This document shows positions 32,067-40,800 of a stretch of 64,000 bases of DNA, one piece after another. Both the position numbers and the translations under genes were made by a program. The notes beneath the pieces were generated by a model. It saw only the letters and a program-made list of their open reading frames with translations, had not been told where the DNA came from and ran no database searches. Source of the stretch: Lachnospiraceae bacterium (lineage in GTDB: Bacteria; Bacillota; Clostridia; Lachnospirales; Lachnospiraceae); NCBI GenBank assembly GCA_017626095.1, contig JAGAJL010000014.1:23685-87684 (forward strand), given 5' to 3'. The stretch's first letter is position 1; each line of letters begins with the position of its first letter.

Positions 32067-32612
32067 ATGGCTCATACCAGTTGTTATAACAAACATAGTA
32101 TGTGGAATGGGGATGGGAAACCGGTTGTTTATGCATATAGAATTGGTTTCTTGGTTGAGTATATGAATAGGCACCCGGACTTTAAATTGTGTGTGCCTAC
32201 AACTGAAAATGAATATGGATATGATATATTTGATGTAGAAGATGAACTTGCTGATGAATTTCCAAAGGATAGTCTTGATATCTGGTATTGTGATGAGTGT
32301 GGATGTCTGGTTGTTTTTTATTCGGATTCCAGAGCTGATTATACACCGATAAAAGATTTGTCACAGATCTCATATGAAGATGTTAAGGAATGGACAGATT
32401 ATATAGCATGTAGGGAAAAAGAATTTGAAGAGTTTCAGGACTATTATGAAGAAATGAACCCTGTTGATGCGGCAATGAATTTTCAGTTTCAATACAGATA
32501 TAAAGTATCTGTTGATATGAAGTATATATATGGTTATGATTCAAATTACAACATAGTGCACGGATTTGAGTTGAAACAAGATAGAGTGTTGAACCTTGAT
32601 GTGCGTTTTTAG
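32067..32612 (+). CDS. Conserved protein of unknown function, copy 2
   Basis: 181 residues, near-identical to the product of 22768-23313 with scattered changes (for example KHSMWN for KHGMWN, ENEYGY for ENKYGY, FQYRYK for FKCRYK). Both keep the CDECGC motif and the same leader with AAAAAAGGAGTTG. Conserved duplication suggests it is functional, though both might only be passengers of a recombining cassette. Confidence 0.75.
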   Translation: MAHTSCYNKHSMWNGDGKPVVYAYRIGFLVEYMNRHPDFKLCVPTTENEYGYDIFDVEDELADEFPKDSLDIWYCDECGCLVVFYSDSRADYTPIKDLSQISYEDVKEWTDYIACREKEFEEFQDYYEEMNPVDAAMNFQFQYRYKVSVDMKYIYGYDSNYNIVHGFELKQDRVLNLDVRF

Positions 32613-32644
32613 AACTATTTGGGAAGTATTAGGAGAGAGCAGAA

Positions 32645-32698
32645 AATATTCATTTCCTGCTTCGGAATATTCTGGAAGAGCAGGGAAAAGGAGTTTGA
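32645..32698 (+). pseudogene. 3' relic of the BFD-like gene
   Basis: IHFLLRNILEEQGKGV and a stop match the end of the BFD-like protein at 23343-23537 (IHFLIRDILEEQGKGF). The first 48 codons are lost. So copy 2 of the 181-aa gene was once followed by the same neighbour. Confidence 0.8.
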
Positions 32699-32719
32699 TA
32701 ATTTTTGTATTTAAATAAT

Positions 32720-32799
32720 AAAACGGGGCAAAAACAAAGAAATAATTATTAAAAAACGGGGCAAAATATATGCAATACAAATTGAAAAACGGGGCAAAA
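32720..32799. promoter_or_regulatory. Three iterons with exact 33-bp period upstream of the DUF4143 ATPase
   Basis: AAAACGGGGCAAAA occurs at 32720-32733, 32753-32766 and 32786-32799. The starts are 33 bp apart each time, about three helical turns, so the sites face the same side of the DNA. The last copy lies about 30 bp before the ATG of the ATPase. This spacing points to cooperative binding of a regulator. Confidence 0.75.
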
Positions 32800-32830
32800 T
32801 GATATATAATCTATTTGGAGGTAAGAGTTC

Positions 32831-34177
32831 ATGTTTAGAAAAGACTCAATTACAATAAAAGAATGGCTGGAAAATTCTAATAAAGCCCTATTAGTAACCG
32901 GCGCCAGACAGATAGGAAAGACCTGGCTAATCAGAGATGAGATTGATAAAAGCGGATTAAAGAGATTCGAAATCAATTTTATTGATCAGCCGGATATGGT
33001 AAATTATCTAAATGCTGAAATGAGTGCAGAGGATTTTCTGGTTAAATTAAAAATGATTATGCCCGAGGAATATAAAATACACGAGACTGTTGTCTTTTTT
33101 GATGAAATACAAAAATGTCCGGAAATTGTGACAAAGATAAAATTTCTCGTTGATGAAGGCAGTTTTAGATATGCAATGAGCGGATCTTTGTTAGGAGTTG
33201 AACTCAAGGGTATTTCATCCGCTCCGGTTGGATACTTATCGATTATTAGAATGTATCCAATGGATTTTGAAGAGTTCATGATAGCAAATGGTATTTCAAA
33301 AACAACTTTAGATATGCTTAAGGATAAATTTGAGACATGTCAGCCGGTAGATGATTTTATTCACCAGAAGCTTTTGTCACTATTCTTTGTGTATCTCATT
33401 GTTGGGGGAATGCCTGACGCTGTTAAAAAGTATATTGAGACAAAGGATATCCGTGAGGTTGATAAGATTCAGCGGGATATTGTGGAACTGTATAAGGAAG
33501 ATTTCTCTCAATACGAGCATGAAGATAAAAAACTTAAGCTGAAATCAATATATGAGATAGTGCCGGCTGAACTGAACAAACAAAATAAGAAGTTTGTTTT
33601 TACAATGCTTGACAAGGAACTCAAATTTGACAGATATGAAAACAGCTTTTTATGGCTGAAGGATGCGGGCGTAGTCATACCGGTTTATAATGCTGATTCT
33701 CCAGTAATACCACTTTTAGCGAGCAAGAGTAGCAATGTGTTCAGACTCTTTTCAAGTGACATTGGGTTGCTTACAAGTGCTTATCCGGCAGAAACAAAGA
33801 TAGAGTTAATCAGTCAAAATGGAGAAGTAAACAATGGCGCTCACTTTGAAAATGCCGTTGCACAGCAATTGTTAGCGAATGGATTTGAACCGTATTTTTG
33901 TAAAAAGAAAAACGTGGGGGAATTGGACTTTTTGATTGAGATGGGAGGAAAGGTTGTTCCTATTGAGGTTAAGTCCGGCAAAAATTATAAGTCCCATAAA
34001 GCTTTGGACAATTATTTGGATGTTTCGGAATATCATCTTGAGAGAGCATATGTATTCTCAACTTCTAATGTGGAAAAAGAAGGAAACATCATATATCTTC
34101 CAATATATATGAGTTATCTTTTGAAGGAGCCTAAAATAGAACAGTTAATTGTGAATCTGGATATTTCCGGTTTGTAG
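32831..34177 (+). CDS. AAA ATPase with DUF4143 and nuclease-like C-terminus
   Basis: 448 residues. Walker A GARQIGKTWL (about 24-33), Walker B VVFFDEIQKC (about 87-96), sensor-like MSGSLLGVEL. The C-terminal DUF4143 region contains GELDFLIEMGGKVVPIEVKS, a PD-(D/E)XK-like E...D...E-x-K pattern. The family is widespread in Bacteroidetes and Clostridia and has unknown function; a role in defence or mobile-element conflict is often suggested. GGAGGTAAGAGTTC precedes the ATG. A relic of a second copy's 3' end lies at 28242. Confidence 0.8.
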   Translation: MFRKDSITIKEWLENSNKALLVTGARQIGKTWLIRDEIDKSGLKRFEINFIDQPDMVNYLNAEMSAEDFLVKLKMIMPEEYKIHETVVFFDEIQKCPEIVTKIKFLVDEGSFRYAMSGSLLGVELKGISSAPVGYLSIIRMYPMDFEEFMIANGISKTTLDMLKDKFETCQPVDDFIHQKLLSLFFVYLIVGGMPDAVKKYIETKDIREVDKIQRDIVELYKEDFSQYEHEDKKLKLKSIYEIVPAELNKQNKKFVFTMLDKELKFDRYENSFLWLKDAGVVIPVYNADSPVIPLLASKSSNVFRLFSSDIGLLTSAYPAETKIELISQNGEVNNGAHFENAVAQQLLANGFEPYFCKKKNVGELDFLIEMGGKVVPIEVKSGKNYKSHKALDNYLDVSEYHLERAYVFSTSNVEKEGNIIYLPIYMSYLLKEPKIEQLIVNLDISGL

Positions 34178-34228
34178 ATATTTATAAGATAATTTACACC
34201 AATACGCTATCCTTTTTTGTGAAATTTT

Positions 34229-34351
34229 TTGACATATTCATAGCAGGGTGCTAATATAATTATAAAAAGGTGCTACCGATAGACGGTTAGCCCTGATATG
34301 ATTGGTTAAAATAACCGCTTAGTCTGGCAGGACAATGGGCGGTTATTTTTG
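34229..34351 (+). ncRNA. Small-RNA module C, antitoxin of the second holin-like toxin
   Basis: Promoter TTGACA (34229-34234), 17 bp, TAATAT (34252-34257). Transcript about 34264-34351 with core ACCGATAGACGGTTAGCCC and terminator ATAACCGC (34311-34318) with GCGGTTAT (34339-34346) plus T run. Diverged from module A throughout but with the same layout and the same overlap with the toxin 3' end. Confidence 0.7.
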
Positions 34352-34438
34352 TGTCTTGTGGCATCCGATGGTATATCCAAGGCCGAAACAGGTCAGACAT
34401 AAGCTGATAACTGCAATCAGACCTTCAATAGTCAACAT
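34343..34438 (-). CDS. Holin-like type I toxin, diverged copy (31 aa)
   Basis: 31 codons beginning MLTIEGLIAVISLCLTCFGL and ending GYTIGCHKTQK. One membrane helix, polar tail, GGAGGGGATGCTT ribosome site. Sequence is different from the first toxin but size, helix position, strand relation to the RNA and leader are alike. The mRNA leader has GGTAGGCGGTTAGTCC (complement of 34522-34537), able to pair with the 3' region of the same mRNA. Confidence 0.75.
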   Translation of the reverse strand: MLTIEGLIAVISLCLTCFGLGYTIGCHKTQK

Positions 34439-34607
34439 AAGCATCCCCTCCTTTATCAAGATTTCCGTCAGACAAGCTGGGGATTTCTATGTAAACAGAG
34501 GGTCACAGTCCCTCTGGAGAAGGACTAACCGCCTACCGTGAATGGCAGCACCCATAAAAGTAGTGTAGCAGAATAATTAAACATATACAATAGAAAAAGA
34601 ACAACTA

Positions 34608-34733
34608 ATGAACGAAATAACGATAGAAAGATTTGATAAGCAGGTATTAGTATTATCATATAATGCATGGAAATATGGTAATTGTCGCGGCAAAATTGAG
34701 AGAATACGTCCGACAGTTAAAGAATCATTTTAA
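34608..34733 (+). CDS. Short ORF, uncertain
   Basis: 41 codons (MNEITIERFDKQVLVLSYNA, then WKYGNCRGKIERIRPTVKES). No clear ribosome site. It could be a relic of a larger gene. No other gene is seen in 34439-34936 besides this and the toxin leader. Confidence 0.25.
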   Translation: MNEITIERFDKQVLVLSYNAWKYGNCRGKIERIRPTVKESF

Positions 34734-34884
34734 TTTTATCATAGTTAAAAATAATTATATCATTTTGGGTGCAAATGATATAATTGAATGTGAGACTGTT
34801 TGATGGGAAGAATAATAATAGTTCTTCCCACTTTTTTGTATTAATCAAACAGAAATATTATAAAATAACATAAAAAATTGAAAA

Positions 34885-34927
34885 GTAACATAAAATATGT
34901 TATTATAAACAAAAATATGTTACAAGG
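34885..34927. promoter_or_regulatory. Candidate operator of nucleotidyltransferase pair 1
   Basis: GTAACATAAAATATGTTAT (34885-34903) is an inverted repeat, and AAAATATGTTACAAGG (34914-34927) repeats the right half-site just before the ribosome site. The same motif (GTAAC...AATATGTTACAA) precedes the second pair at 57211, so the wHTH partner may bind it. Confidence 0.55.
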
Positions 34928-34936
34928 AGACGCCAT

Positions 34937-35887
34937 ATGAAAAAGCAATTAGAGAAGTATTTCGGCTGCAAAGTAAAAATAGCAGAATATAAAAATAAAT
35001 TACCATTGCCGATTTTTATGACTATGCGTGATATTACAATGGTTGAAATATATGGTGTTAACTTTGCCATAATAGATGTTATGAAGGAAGCGGAGCTAAG
35101 TGTTGCTGCCATGAAAAAGCAGAAGGCAAAGTATGAGGAGACATTGCAGTGTCCTGTAGCATATAAAATAGTGCTAAACAGCGTATCCATGAGAAATGCT
35201 CTGGTGAGGAGTGGAGTTCCATTTGTGGATTTGCCGGGAAATGTATTCTTACCATTTATGGGAATCGTATTGCAGGATGTGTATCGCAAACAGCTTGTCA
35301 AAACAGATAAGATGATGCCGGCAACGCAGATGGTGTTCTTGGAACTTTTATATATGGAGGATGATGAATCTGTGTTAAAAAGCAAAGTTGCGAACAAGCT
35401 GAATCTTACCAAAACGTCTATTACAAGGGCAACAGCCCAATTAGAGGAAATGGGACTCATCCGGCAGGTTAAATCAGGGACAGAGATTGCGATTAGGAGG
35501 AATTACTCACGCAAAGAGTATTATGAGAATGCAAAAGCATATTTGGTTAATCCGGTTCAAAAAGAAATTACAATTATGCGATATGAAGCAACCTTTGAAT
35601 CATTTAGCGCAGGTGAAACCGCTCTTAGCCAAAAGACAGAATTGAATCCACCAAGAATAGAGGAACGCGCAATCTACAAGGGTGAGGAAGTTGTTGATCA
35701 GTTGGAAATTGTGGATGCCAGATTCGAAGACCCTGACGACTGCTTGAAGATACAATTATGGAAGTATAATCCTTCTTATTTTGCAAGAGAAGGGCGTGTT
35801 GATCCTGTTTCACTGGCATGTACATTCAAAGGTAACGAAGACGAAAGAATAGAAATGAGTGTTGAGGAACTGTTGGAGGAATTATAA
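34937..35887 (+). CDS. Winged-helix partner of a nucleotidyltransferase (antitoxin-like), pair 1
   Basis: 316 residues. Residues about 133-190 form a MarR-like winged helix (VFLELLYMEDDESVLKSKVA, NKLNLTKTSITRATAQLEEM, GLIRQVKSGTEIAI). N- and C-terminal parts have no family I know. A homologue lies at 57249-58199, again directly before a nucleotidyltransferase, so the pair is fixed. In AbiEi/AbiEii and related type IV systems the HTH protein represses the operon. The stop touches the ATG of the next gene without a gap. Confidence 0.7.
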   Translation: MKKQLEKYFGCKVKIAEYKNKLPLPIFMTMRDITMVEIYGVNFAIIDVMKEAELSVAAMKKQKAKYEETLQCPVAYKIVLNSVSMRNALVRSGVPFVDLPGNVFLPFMGIVLQDVYRKQLVKTDKMMPATQMVFLELLYMEDDESVLKSKVANKLNLTKTSITRATAQLEEMGLIRQVKSGTEIAIRRNYSRKEYYENAKAYLVNPVQKEITIMRYEATFESFSAGETALSQKTELNPPRIEERAIYKGEEVVDQLEIVDARFEDPDDCLKIQLWKYNPSYFAREGRVDPVSLACTFKGNEDERIEMSVEELLEEL

Positions 35888-36646
35888 ATGGTACCCGGAA
35901 TAGACTCTTTCAGAGAAAAATTTAAAGATTATACGGATTATTACACTATTATCGGTGGAACTGCCTGTGATATTTTGCTCACAGAGGCCGATCTGCCATT
36001 TCGAGCAACAAAAGATATTGATATGATCCTGATTATGGAGGATAACTTCCCGGAATTTGCAGATATATTTTGGGAATACATAAAAGAAGGAGGTTATAAG
36101 TGCGGATGGAAGAATGAAGATAATATGCACTTTTACCGTTTCACAGAAGGTAAACTCGGTTATCCTACTATGATTGAGTTGTTCTCAAGAAAGCCGGGCT
36201 ATCATCTTGAAATAGAAGAGGGAATCATTCCGATTCATATTGATGATGATACTTCCAGTTTATCAGCGATTCTTCTGAACGATGACTTCTATAAATTTAT
36301 GATGTCCGGACGCAGAGTGGTTGATGGTATTGGTGTTCTGGGAGCAGAGCATCTGATTCCATTCAAAATGTATGCGTGGATTAACCTTTTAGAACGAAAG
36401 AGAGCCGGTGTGCATGTCAATGAAAAGGATCTAAAGAAGCATAAGTACGATGTATTTCGCTTGCTGCAGATTGCCACATCAGGAATAAAAGTCGAATCAG
36501 AAGGATTGGTGAAAGAAAGTATTTATAGATACATTGAGGAAATCAGTGCAGTAGATGAATCGGAAGTAAGACTTTTGCAGATGGGAATGCCTTTTGATAG
36601 AGATAGGGGCGTGGAGTTGTTTAAGGAGATTTATTTGACGAAATAA
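35888..36646 (+). CDS. Nucleotidyltransferase-fold toxin-like protein (AbiEii-like), pair 1
   Basis: 252 residues. The MNT core reads IIGGTACDILL (GG at about 22-23), then RATKDIDMILI (D-x-D metal site). LSAILLNDDFYKFM and a C-terminal helical part follow. AbiEii- and MNT-type toxins transfer nucleotides to tRNA or proteins and arrest growth when phage or loss of partner relieves them. Whether this one is active is not known. Its last codons overlap the -35 box of small-RNA module D. Confidence 0.75.
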   Translation: MVPGIDSFREKFKDYTDYYTIIGGTACDILLTEADLPFRATKDIDMILIMEDNFPEFADIFWEYIKEGGYKCGWKNEDNMHFYRFTEGKLGYPTMIELFSRKPGYHLEIEEGIIPIHIDDDTSSLSAILLNDDFYKFMMSGRRVVDGIGVLGAEHLIPFKMYAWINLLERKRAGVHVNEKDLKKHKYDVFRLLQIATSGIKVESEGLVKESIYRYIEEISAVDESEVRLLQMGMPFDRDRGVELFKEIYLTK

Positions 36647-36754
36647 GATAAAGTGCCATAATATAATCACAAAGGTGTTACCGATAGACGGTTGCCCTAA
36701 ATATAGTAATTAATAAATAATCGCTAGTTTGTCAGGCTCGGCGATTATTTTTTA
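36635..36754 (+). ncRNA. Small-RNA module D (toxin gene truncated)
   Basis: Promoter TTGACG (36635-36640), 16 bp, CATAAT (36657-36662). The transcript from about 36669 keeps ACCGATAGACGGTTGCCC and terminator AATCGC/GCGATT with a T run. On the minus strand the toxin frame is cut off shortly after IGLVYKISHKK. The remaining stretch to 36907 holds no gene. Confidence 0.65.
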
Positions 36755-36907
36755 TGTGAAATTTTATAAACAAGACCGATGAATAAAACAAAAGTGCTAT
36801 TTATTGGACATCAAATCTGCCATTCTTGTATTAGATAAAAGCACCAGAAATGGAAAAATTACCAGATAAACAATAAATCAATTAAAAAACAGAAAGGCGG
36901 GATTAAC

Positions 36908-37168
36908 ATGAGTGAACATGGATTTGGAGATGGCGGACATTGTCCGGAATGCGGTGGAAGCGACGGCTTACATTTTAGTGATTGCATATACGATGGAACA
37001 GATGAGGGAAGAGGTTATTATTCCCATTCAAAAGGAAGTTCCGATGGAACAGGCGGAAAAGTATGGCTCTTTTATATCTTCGCTCTTATTGTTGGATATG
37101 GGATTAATGAGCTGTTGGGAACCATCTTATTGATTGGAATGATATTTTGGCTGCTTGTATGCAAATAA
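36908..37168 (+). CDS. Small membrane protein with zinc-ribbon-like start
   Basis: 86 residues: MSEHGFGDGGHCPECGGSDG with CPEC and a further Cys, then GRGYYSHSKGSSDGTGGK, and a C-terminal double membrane helix (WLFYIFALIVGYGINELLGT, then ILLIGMIFWLLVCK). AGAAAGGCGGGATTAAC precedes the ATG. Unknown function. Next gene 30 bp on. Confidence 0.65.
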   Translation: MSEHGFGDGGHCPECGGSDGLHFSDCIYDGTDEGRGYYSHSKGSSDGTGGKVWLFYIFALIVGYGINELLGTILLIGMIFWLLVCK

Positions 37169-37198
37169 GAACGGTATGAAACAAAGGAGGGCACGGTT

Positions 37199-37681
37199 AT
37201 GAATCAAAATTCAAATGGAGTGAGTACAGGAATGGCAATTGTATGCACAATCGGAATTATGCTTTTCATCGGTCTGATCATAGACCTTAATACACCAAAG
37301 TGCATCAAAAGTGGATGTGACAATGATGCAAAAGACGGAAGCAGTTATTGTTACCTGCATGATGACAGTTCCTATCGGTACAAGAGTAACCGCACTTCTT
37401 ACAGTGGTAGCACCAATAGTTCCGGTAGCTCGTCAAGCGCAAAGAGTAGCAATACATCTTCGAGTGAAAAGAGTGGTGGCACTTCTTCAAGCGGCAAGAA
37501 ATCTTATTCATCAGGTTCATCCGGTAATCGTTCATCAAAGAAGAAAAGCAGTTCTACAGATTCGTATGATGATGGCTATAATGCAGTTTATGAAGATGAT
37601 GATTACGACTGGGACCGCTATAGGAGCGATGATGACTATGCTGCCGGTGTGGATGATGCGATGGAGGATGAAGAATGGTAA
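37199..37681 (+). CDS. Membrane protein with Ser-rich linker and acidic C-terminus
   Basis: 160 residues. One N-terminal helix (MAIVCTIGIMLFIGLIIDLN), a CIKSGCDNDAKDGSSYCYLH motif that may bind metal, about 55 residues of Ser/Lys/Gly/Thr low complexity, and an acidic end (DDGYNAVYEDDDYDWDRYRS, then DDDYAAGVDDAMEDEEW). The DDGYxAVYxDDDYDWxRYxxD ending recurs in Lachnospiraceae proteins of unknown role. GGAGGGCACGGTT precedes the ATG. Confidence 0.65.
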   Translation: MNQNSNGVSTGMAIVCTIGIMLFIGLIIDLNTPKCIKSGCDNDAKDGSSYCYLHDDSSYRYKSNRTSYSGSTNSSGSSSSAKSSNTSSSEKSGGTSSSGKKSYSSGSSGNRSSKKKSSSTDSYDDGYNAVYEDDDYDWDRYRSDDDYAAGVDDAMEDEEW

Positions 37682-37801
37682 AAATAGCAATAACACTTTT
37701 GGTTAAAATGGTAGTACAATGGGTGTAGATATGTTGTTGACGAAATAAAAGATTCAAAAGAAAAACAAGAATTATATGTATTTGCTTTGAGGGGAATTGT
37801 T

Positions 37802-40800
37802 ATGCAAGAGATGAATATTAAGGTACTGATGCCAAAAGTGGAATTAGTGGACAGTACAATGTTTATAACAATTGATGTTGTATTAAAGACAGATGAAACA
37901 CTCAGTATTGCCCTTGATTACGTTTGTTTTATTAATCGTTTTGGCGAAAAGTTTGAAGAGCATAACAATAAGAGCGAATATTATGCAAACTTGACTGAAG
38001 GTTGCAGAATACAGAAGGAGATTTATCTTGGAAGTAGGAAGCAGTCTTTGACGAATTCACAGCTAATATTATGTTTTACAAATATTACAGAGGATAAAGA
38101 ATATACAATTTTCTATACTAGATTTAATGATTTATGGAGGATTGAAAAAACAAGTGTTAAAGCAGTTGAAAAAAAGAAGATATATCAGAATGTAATTGCA
38201 AATGTAAAAAAAGTGCGTCAAAGACCAGTTGCCAGACTTGCAACAAGGACTAATGAGAATGAAATAAAAGAAACTACATTTCGAAAGATGGAAATCGAGG
38301 AACATAAGGATTTAATACAAGCGGATGAATTATCTGATGAGGAAATCGTAAAAAAAGCACCGACTTCTATAAAGAGTTATGTGAAAGCAATATTTCGAGA
38401 AATGTACTATATTCGAGAAAAGGGTGGAAGAAAATATAGGGTTACTAATGGAAAGTACTTAAAATTAATCAAAAATCAATATGTTTATATATTTGATATT
38501 GATTCAGAAATTTATATTGCTGAAGATTCCCCGGTTCGTGTTGAAGTATTTGGTAAGATTGTGGAGGGAAGTGTATTTTATACTGATGGCTTTCAGATTA
38601 TGATAGCTATCAAGGAAGATGTTGGAAAAGTGGTTTCCAGTGGTTTTATTATGGTAGAGCCTTGGAAACTGTTGAGACAGTTAGGAAAAGCTGTATCAGA
38701 ATTGTCATATACAAATAATCCTATTGCTATGGAGTTATTAGAAAAAGGTCCACAGTTAGCGGACAAAGATAAAAGGTCGGTTATTCGAAAAGGGCAGAAT
38801 GAAGCAATTCATTATACACTCAATAATAAGATTAGCATAATATGGGGACCACCTGGAACGGGAAAATCGACTGTGATGGCAGAAATGACCAGAAAGTTTG
38901 TAAAAGACGGAAAGCGGGTTTTACTTGTATCACATAGTAACATTTCTGTGGATGTTGTAATAAATAGAATTGAAGAGCAATGCTATGAGCAAAATGAGAA
39001 AGAGTATTTTGAGGAAGGGAAAATCCTTAGATACGGTTTTGTAAGAGATCCAAATTTAAGAAAAGATGAGTATGCATCCTCTTATAATTATGCACTAAAA
39101 CATGCTTCACATCTAAAGCAAAAAATGGAGGAACTTGAAAGAAGAAAAGAGCAAATTCAGAAAAAAAGTGGAATAGACAGTGGCGAATTTGTGAGTGTTA
39201 TTCAGGAGATGCGTGAAGTGCGAAAACTGATAGCTGACGAAGAGAGTCAAAATATAAAAAAAGCAATGGTTGTCGGTACAACTATTTCAAAGCTTTTGGT
39301 TGATACACATATTAATGATATGAAATATGATGTCGTAATGTTTGACGAAGCAAGCATGGCATATCTTGGACAAATTGCTGTAGCAGCAGGACATGCACTG
39401 AGAAAATTTATTTGTGTAGGCGATTTTAATCAGTTAGCACCAATATGTCAGTCTGAACAGAAGAGCATTCTTGAACAGGATATTTTCAGCTATTTAAATG
39501 TCGTGACAAGTTCGGGCGATGTAAATTATCATCCATGGCTTACCATGCTTGATGAGCAAAGAAGAACACATCCGGATATCGCGAATTTTTCTAGTAAATA
39601 TATATATCACAATTTATTGCGTACGCATCCCGATATAAAGGATAAGGTTGAGGAAATTACTAAAAAAGCGCCATTTGAAAGAGAGCCATTGATATTTATT
39701 GATTTGGCTGGAACATATGGTGTTGCTGATAGTAACGATAGTAATTCCAGATATAATATTTTGAGTGCAACGATTGCGATTATGGTGGCGAACAAAGCAA
39801 TTTGTGAATGTGAGACTGTCGGTATTATTACACCGTATGCGGCACAGGCACGATTGATAAGGGCTATGATTGTGGATATCGGTGATGAAAAACTGAGAAA
39901 CATAAAATGTGCTACGGTTCATCAGTTTCAGGGATCAGAATGTGATGTCATTATTTTTGATACGGTTGAGAACTATCCATTTACAAGGCCTGGAATATTG
40001 TTAACGGACAACCACAATCGCAATGTAAGTAGATTAGTAAATGTTGCCGTAACAAGAGCAAAATCAAAGTTCATTATGATTGCCAATAGCAGATTTTGGA
40101 AAGATACAATGGGTGAAACACAGAATACAATGTATCAGTTGCTAAAATACATGTTGTCTAAAGGAAAGGTGATTGATTATTCCACCGGAGTGTTACAAAA
40201 ATTGTGCGAAAAGTTTTCCATGCTGACGCCTATGATATTTTCTGATGAAGAAGATTTGATGCAGTTATTTGATAAGGACTTATCTAACGCCAAAGAAGTC
40301 TCTGTATGCATTCCGGATGGAGTTTTGAAAGGAAATCATGAAAAGTTTGTCAATATGATTTTGAAAAAACAGAATTCTATATCATTTGGAATTAAGTGTG
40401 GCGCTAAGACGTTTTCAGAATTACCAGATTTATGGAAAAAGATTTCCAAAGGAACGGATAATGCTGTTTTCCCTCTTGTTTCGATTGATAATAAAGAGTT
40501 GTGGTATGGAATACCGTTTGCACGAGGATTGCTAAAAGGTAAGAATAAGGATTACTTTACGGTCTGTCCGGTCTGTTTTCGATATGTAGGAGAAAAAGCC
40601 ATAGAAATTATTGATATGTTTAGTCAGTTGCATATGATTGTTGCCGGAAATAACCAAAGACCGTTAATTTCAGCTGCTCATAAAATGGTTATGAAGGATC
40701 GAAAAAATACGCTTTCTGATTATGTGACGGAGCACTGTGATTGTAAAATGTGTCATGGAATGGCGGAATTAAAAAAGAGTGGAAGAGGAAGGTTTTATTT

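Noticed and set aside
22576-36754. Dispersed identical motifs as a CRISPR array or integron
   Set aside because: Copies are kilobases apart, are about 120 bp long with promoter and terminator, and no cas or integron integrase gene is present.
37311-37706. 131-codon frame overlapping the Ser-rich membrane protein
   Set aside because: It is the shifted reading of the low-complexity Ser region, with no ribosome site.
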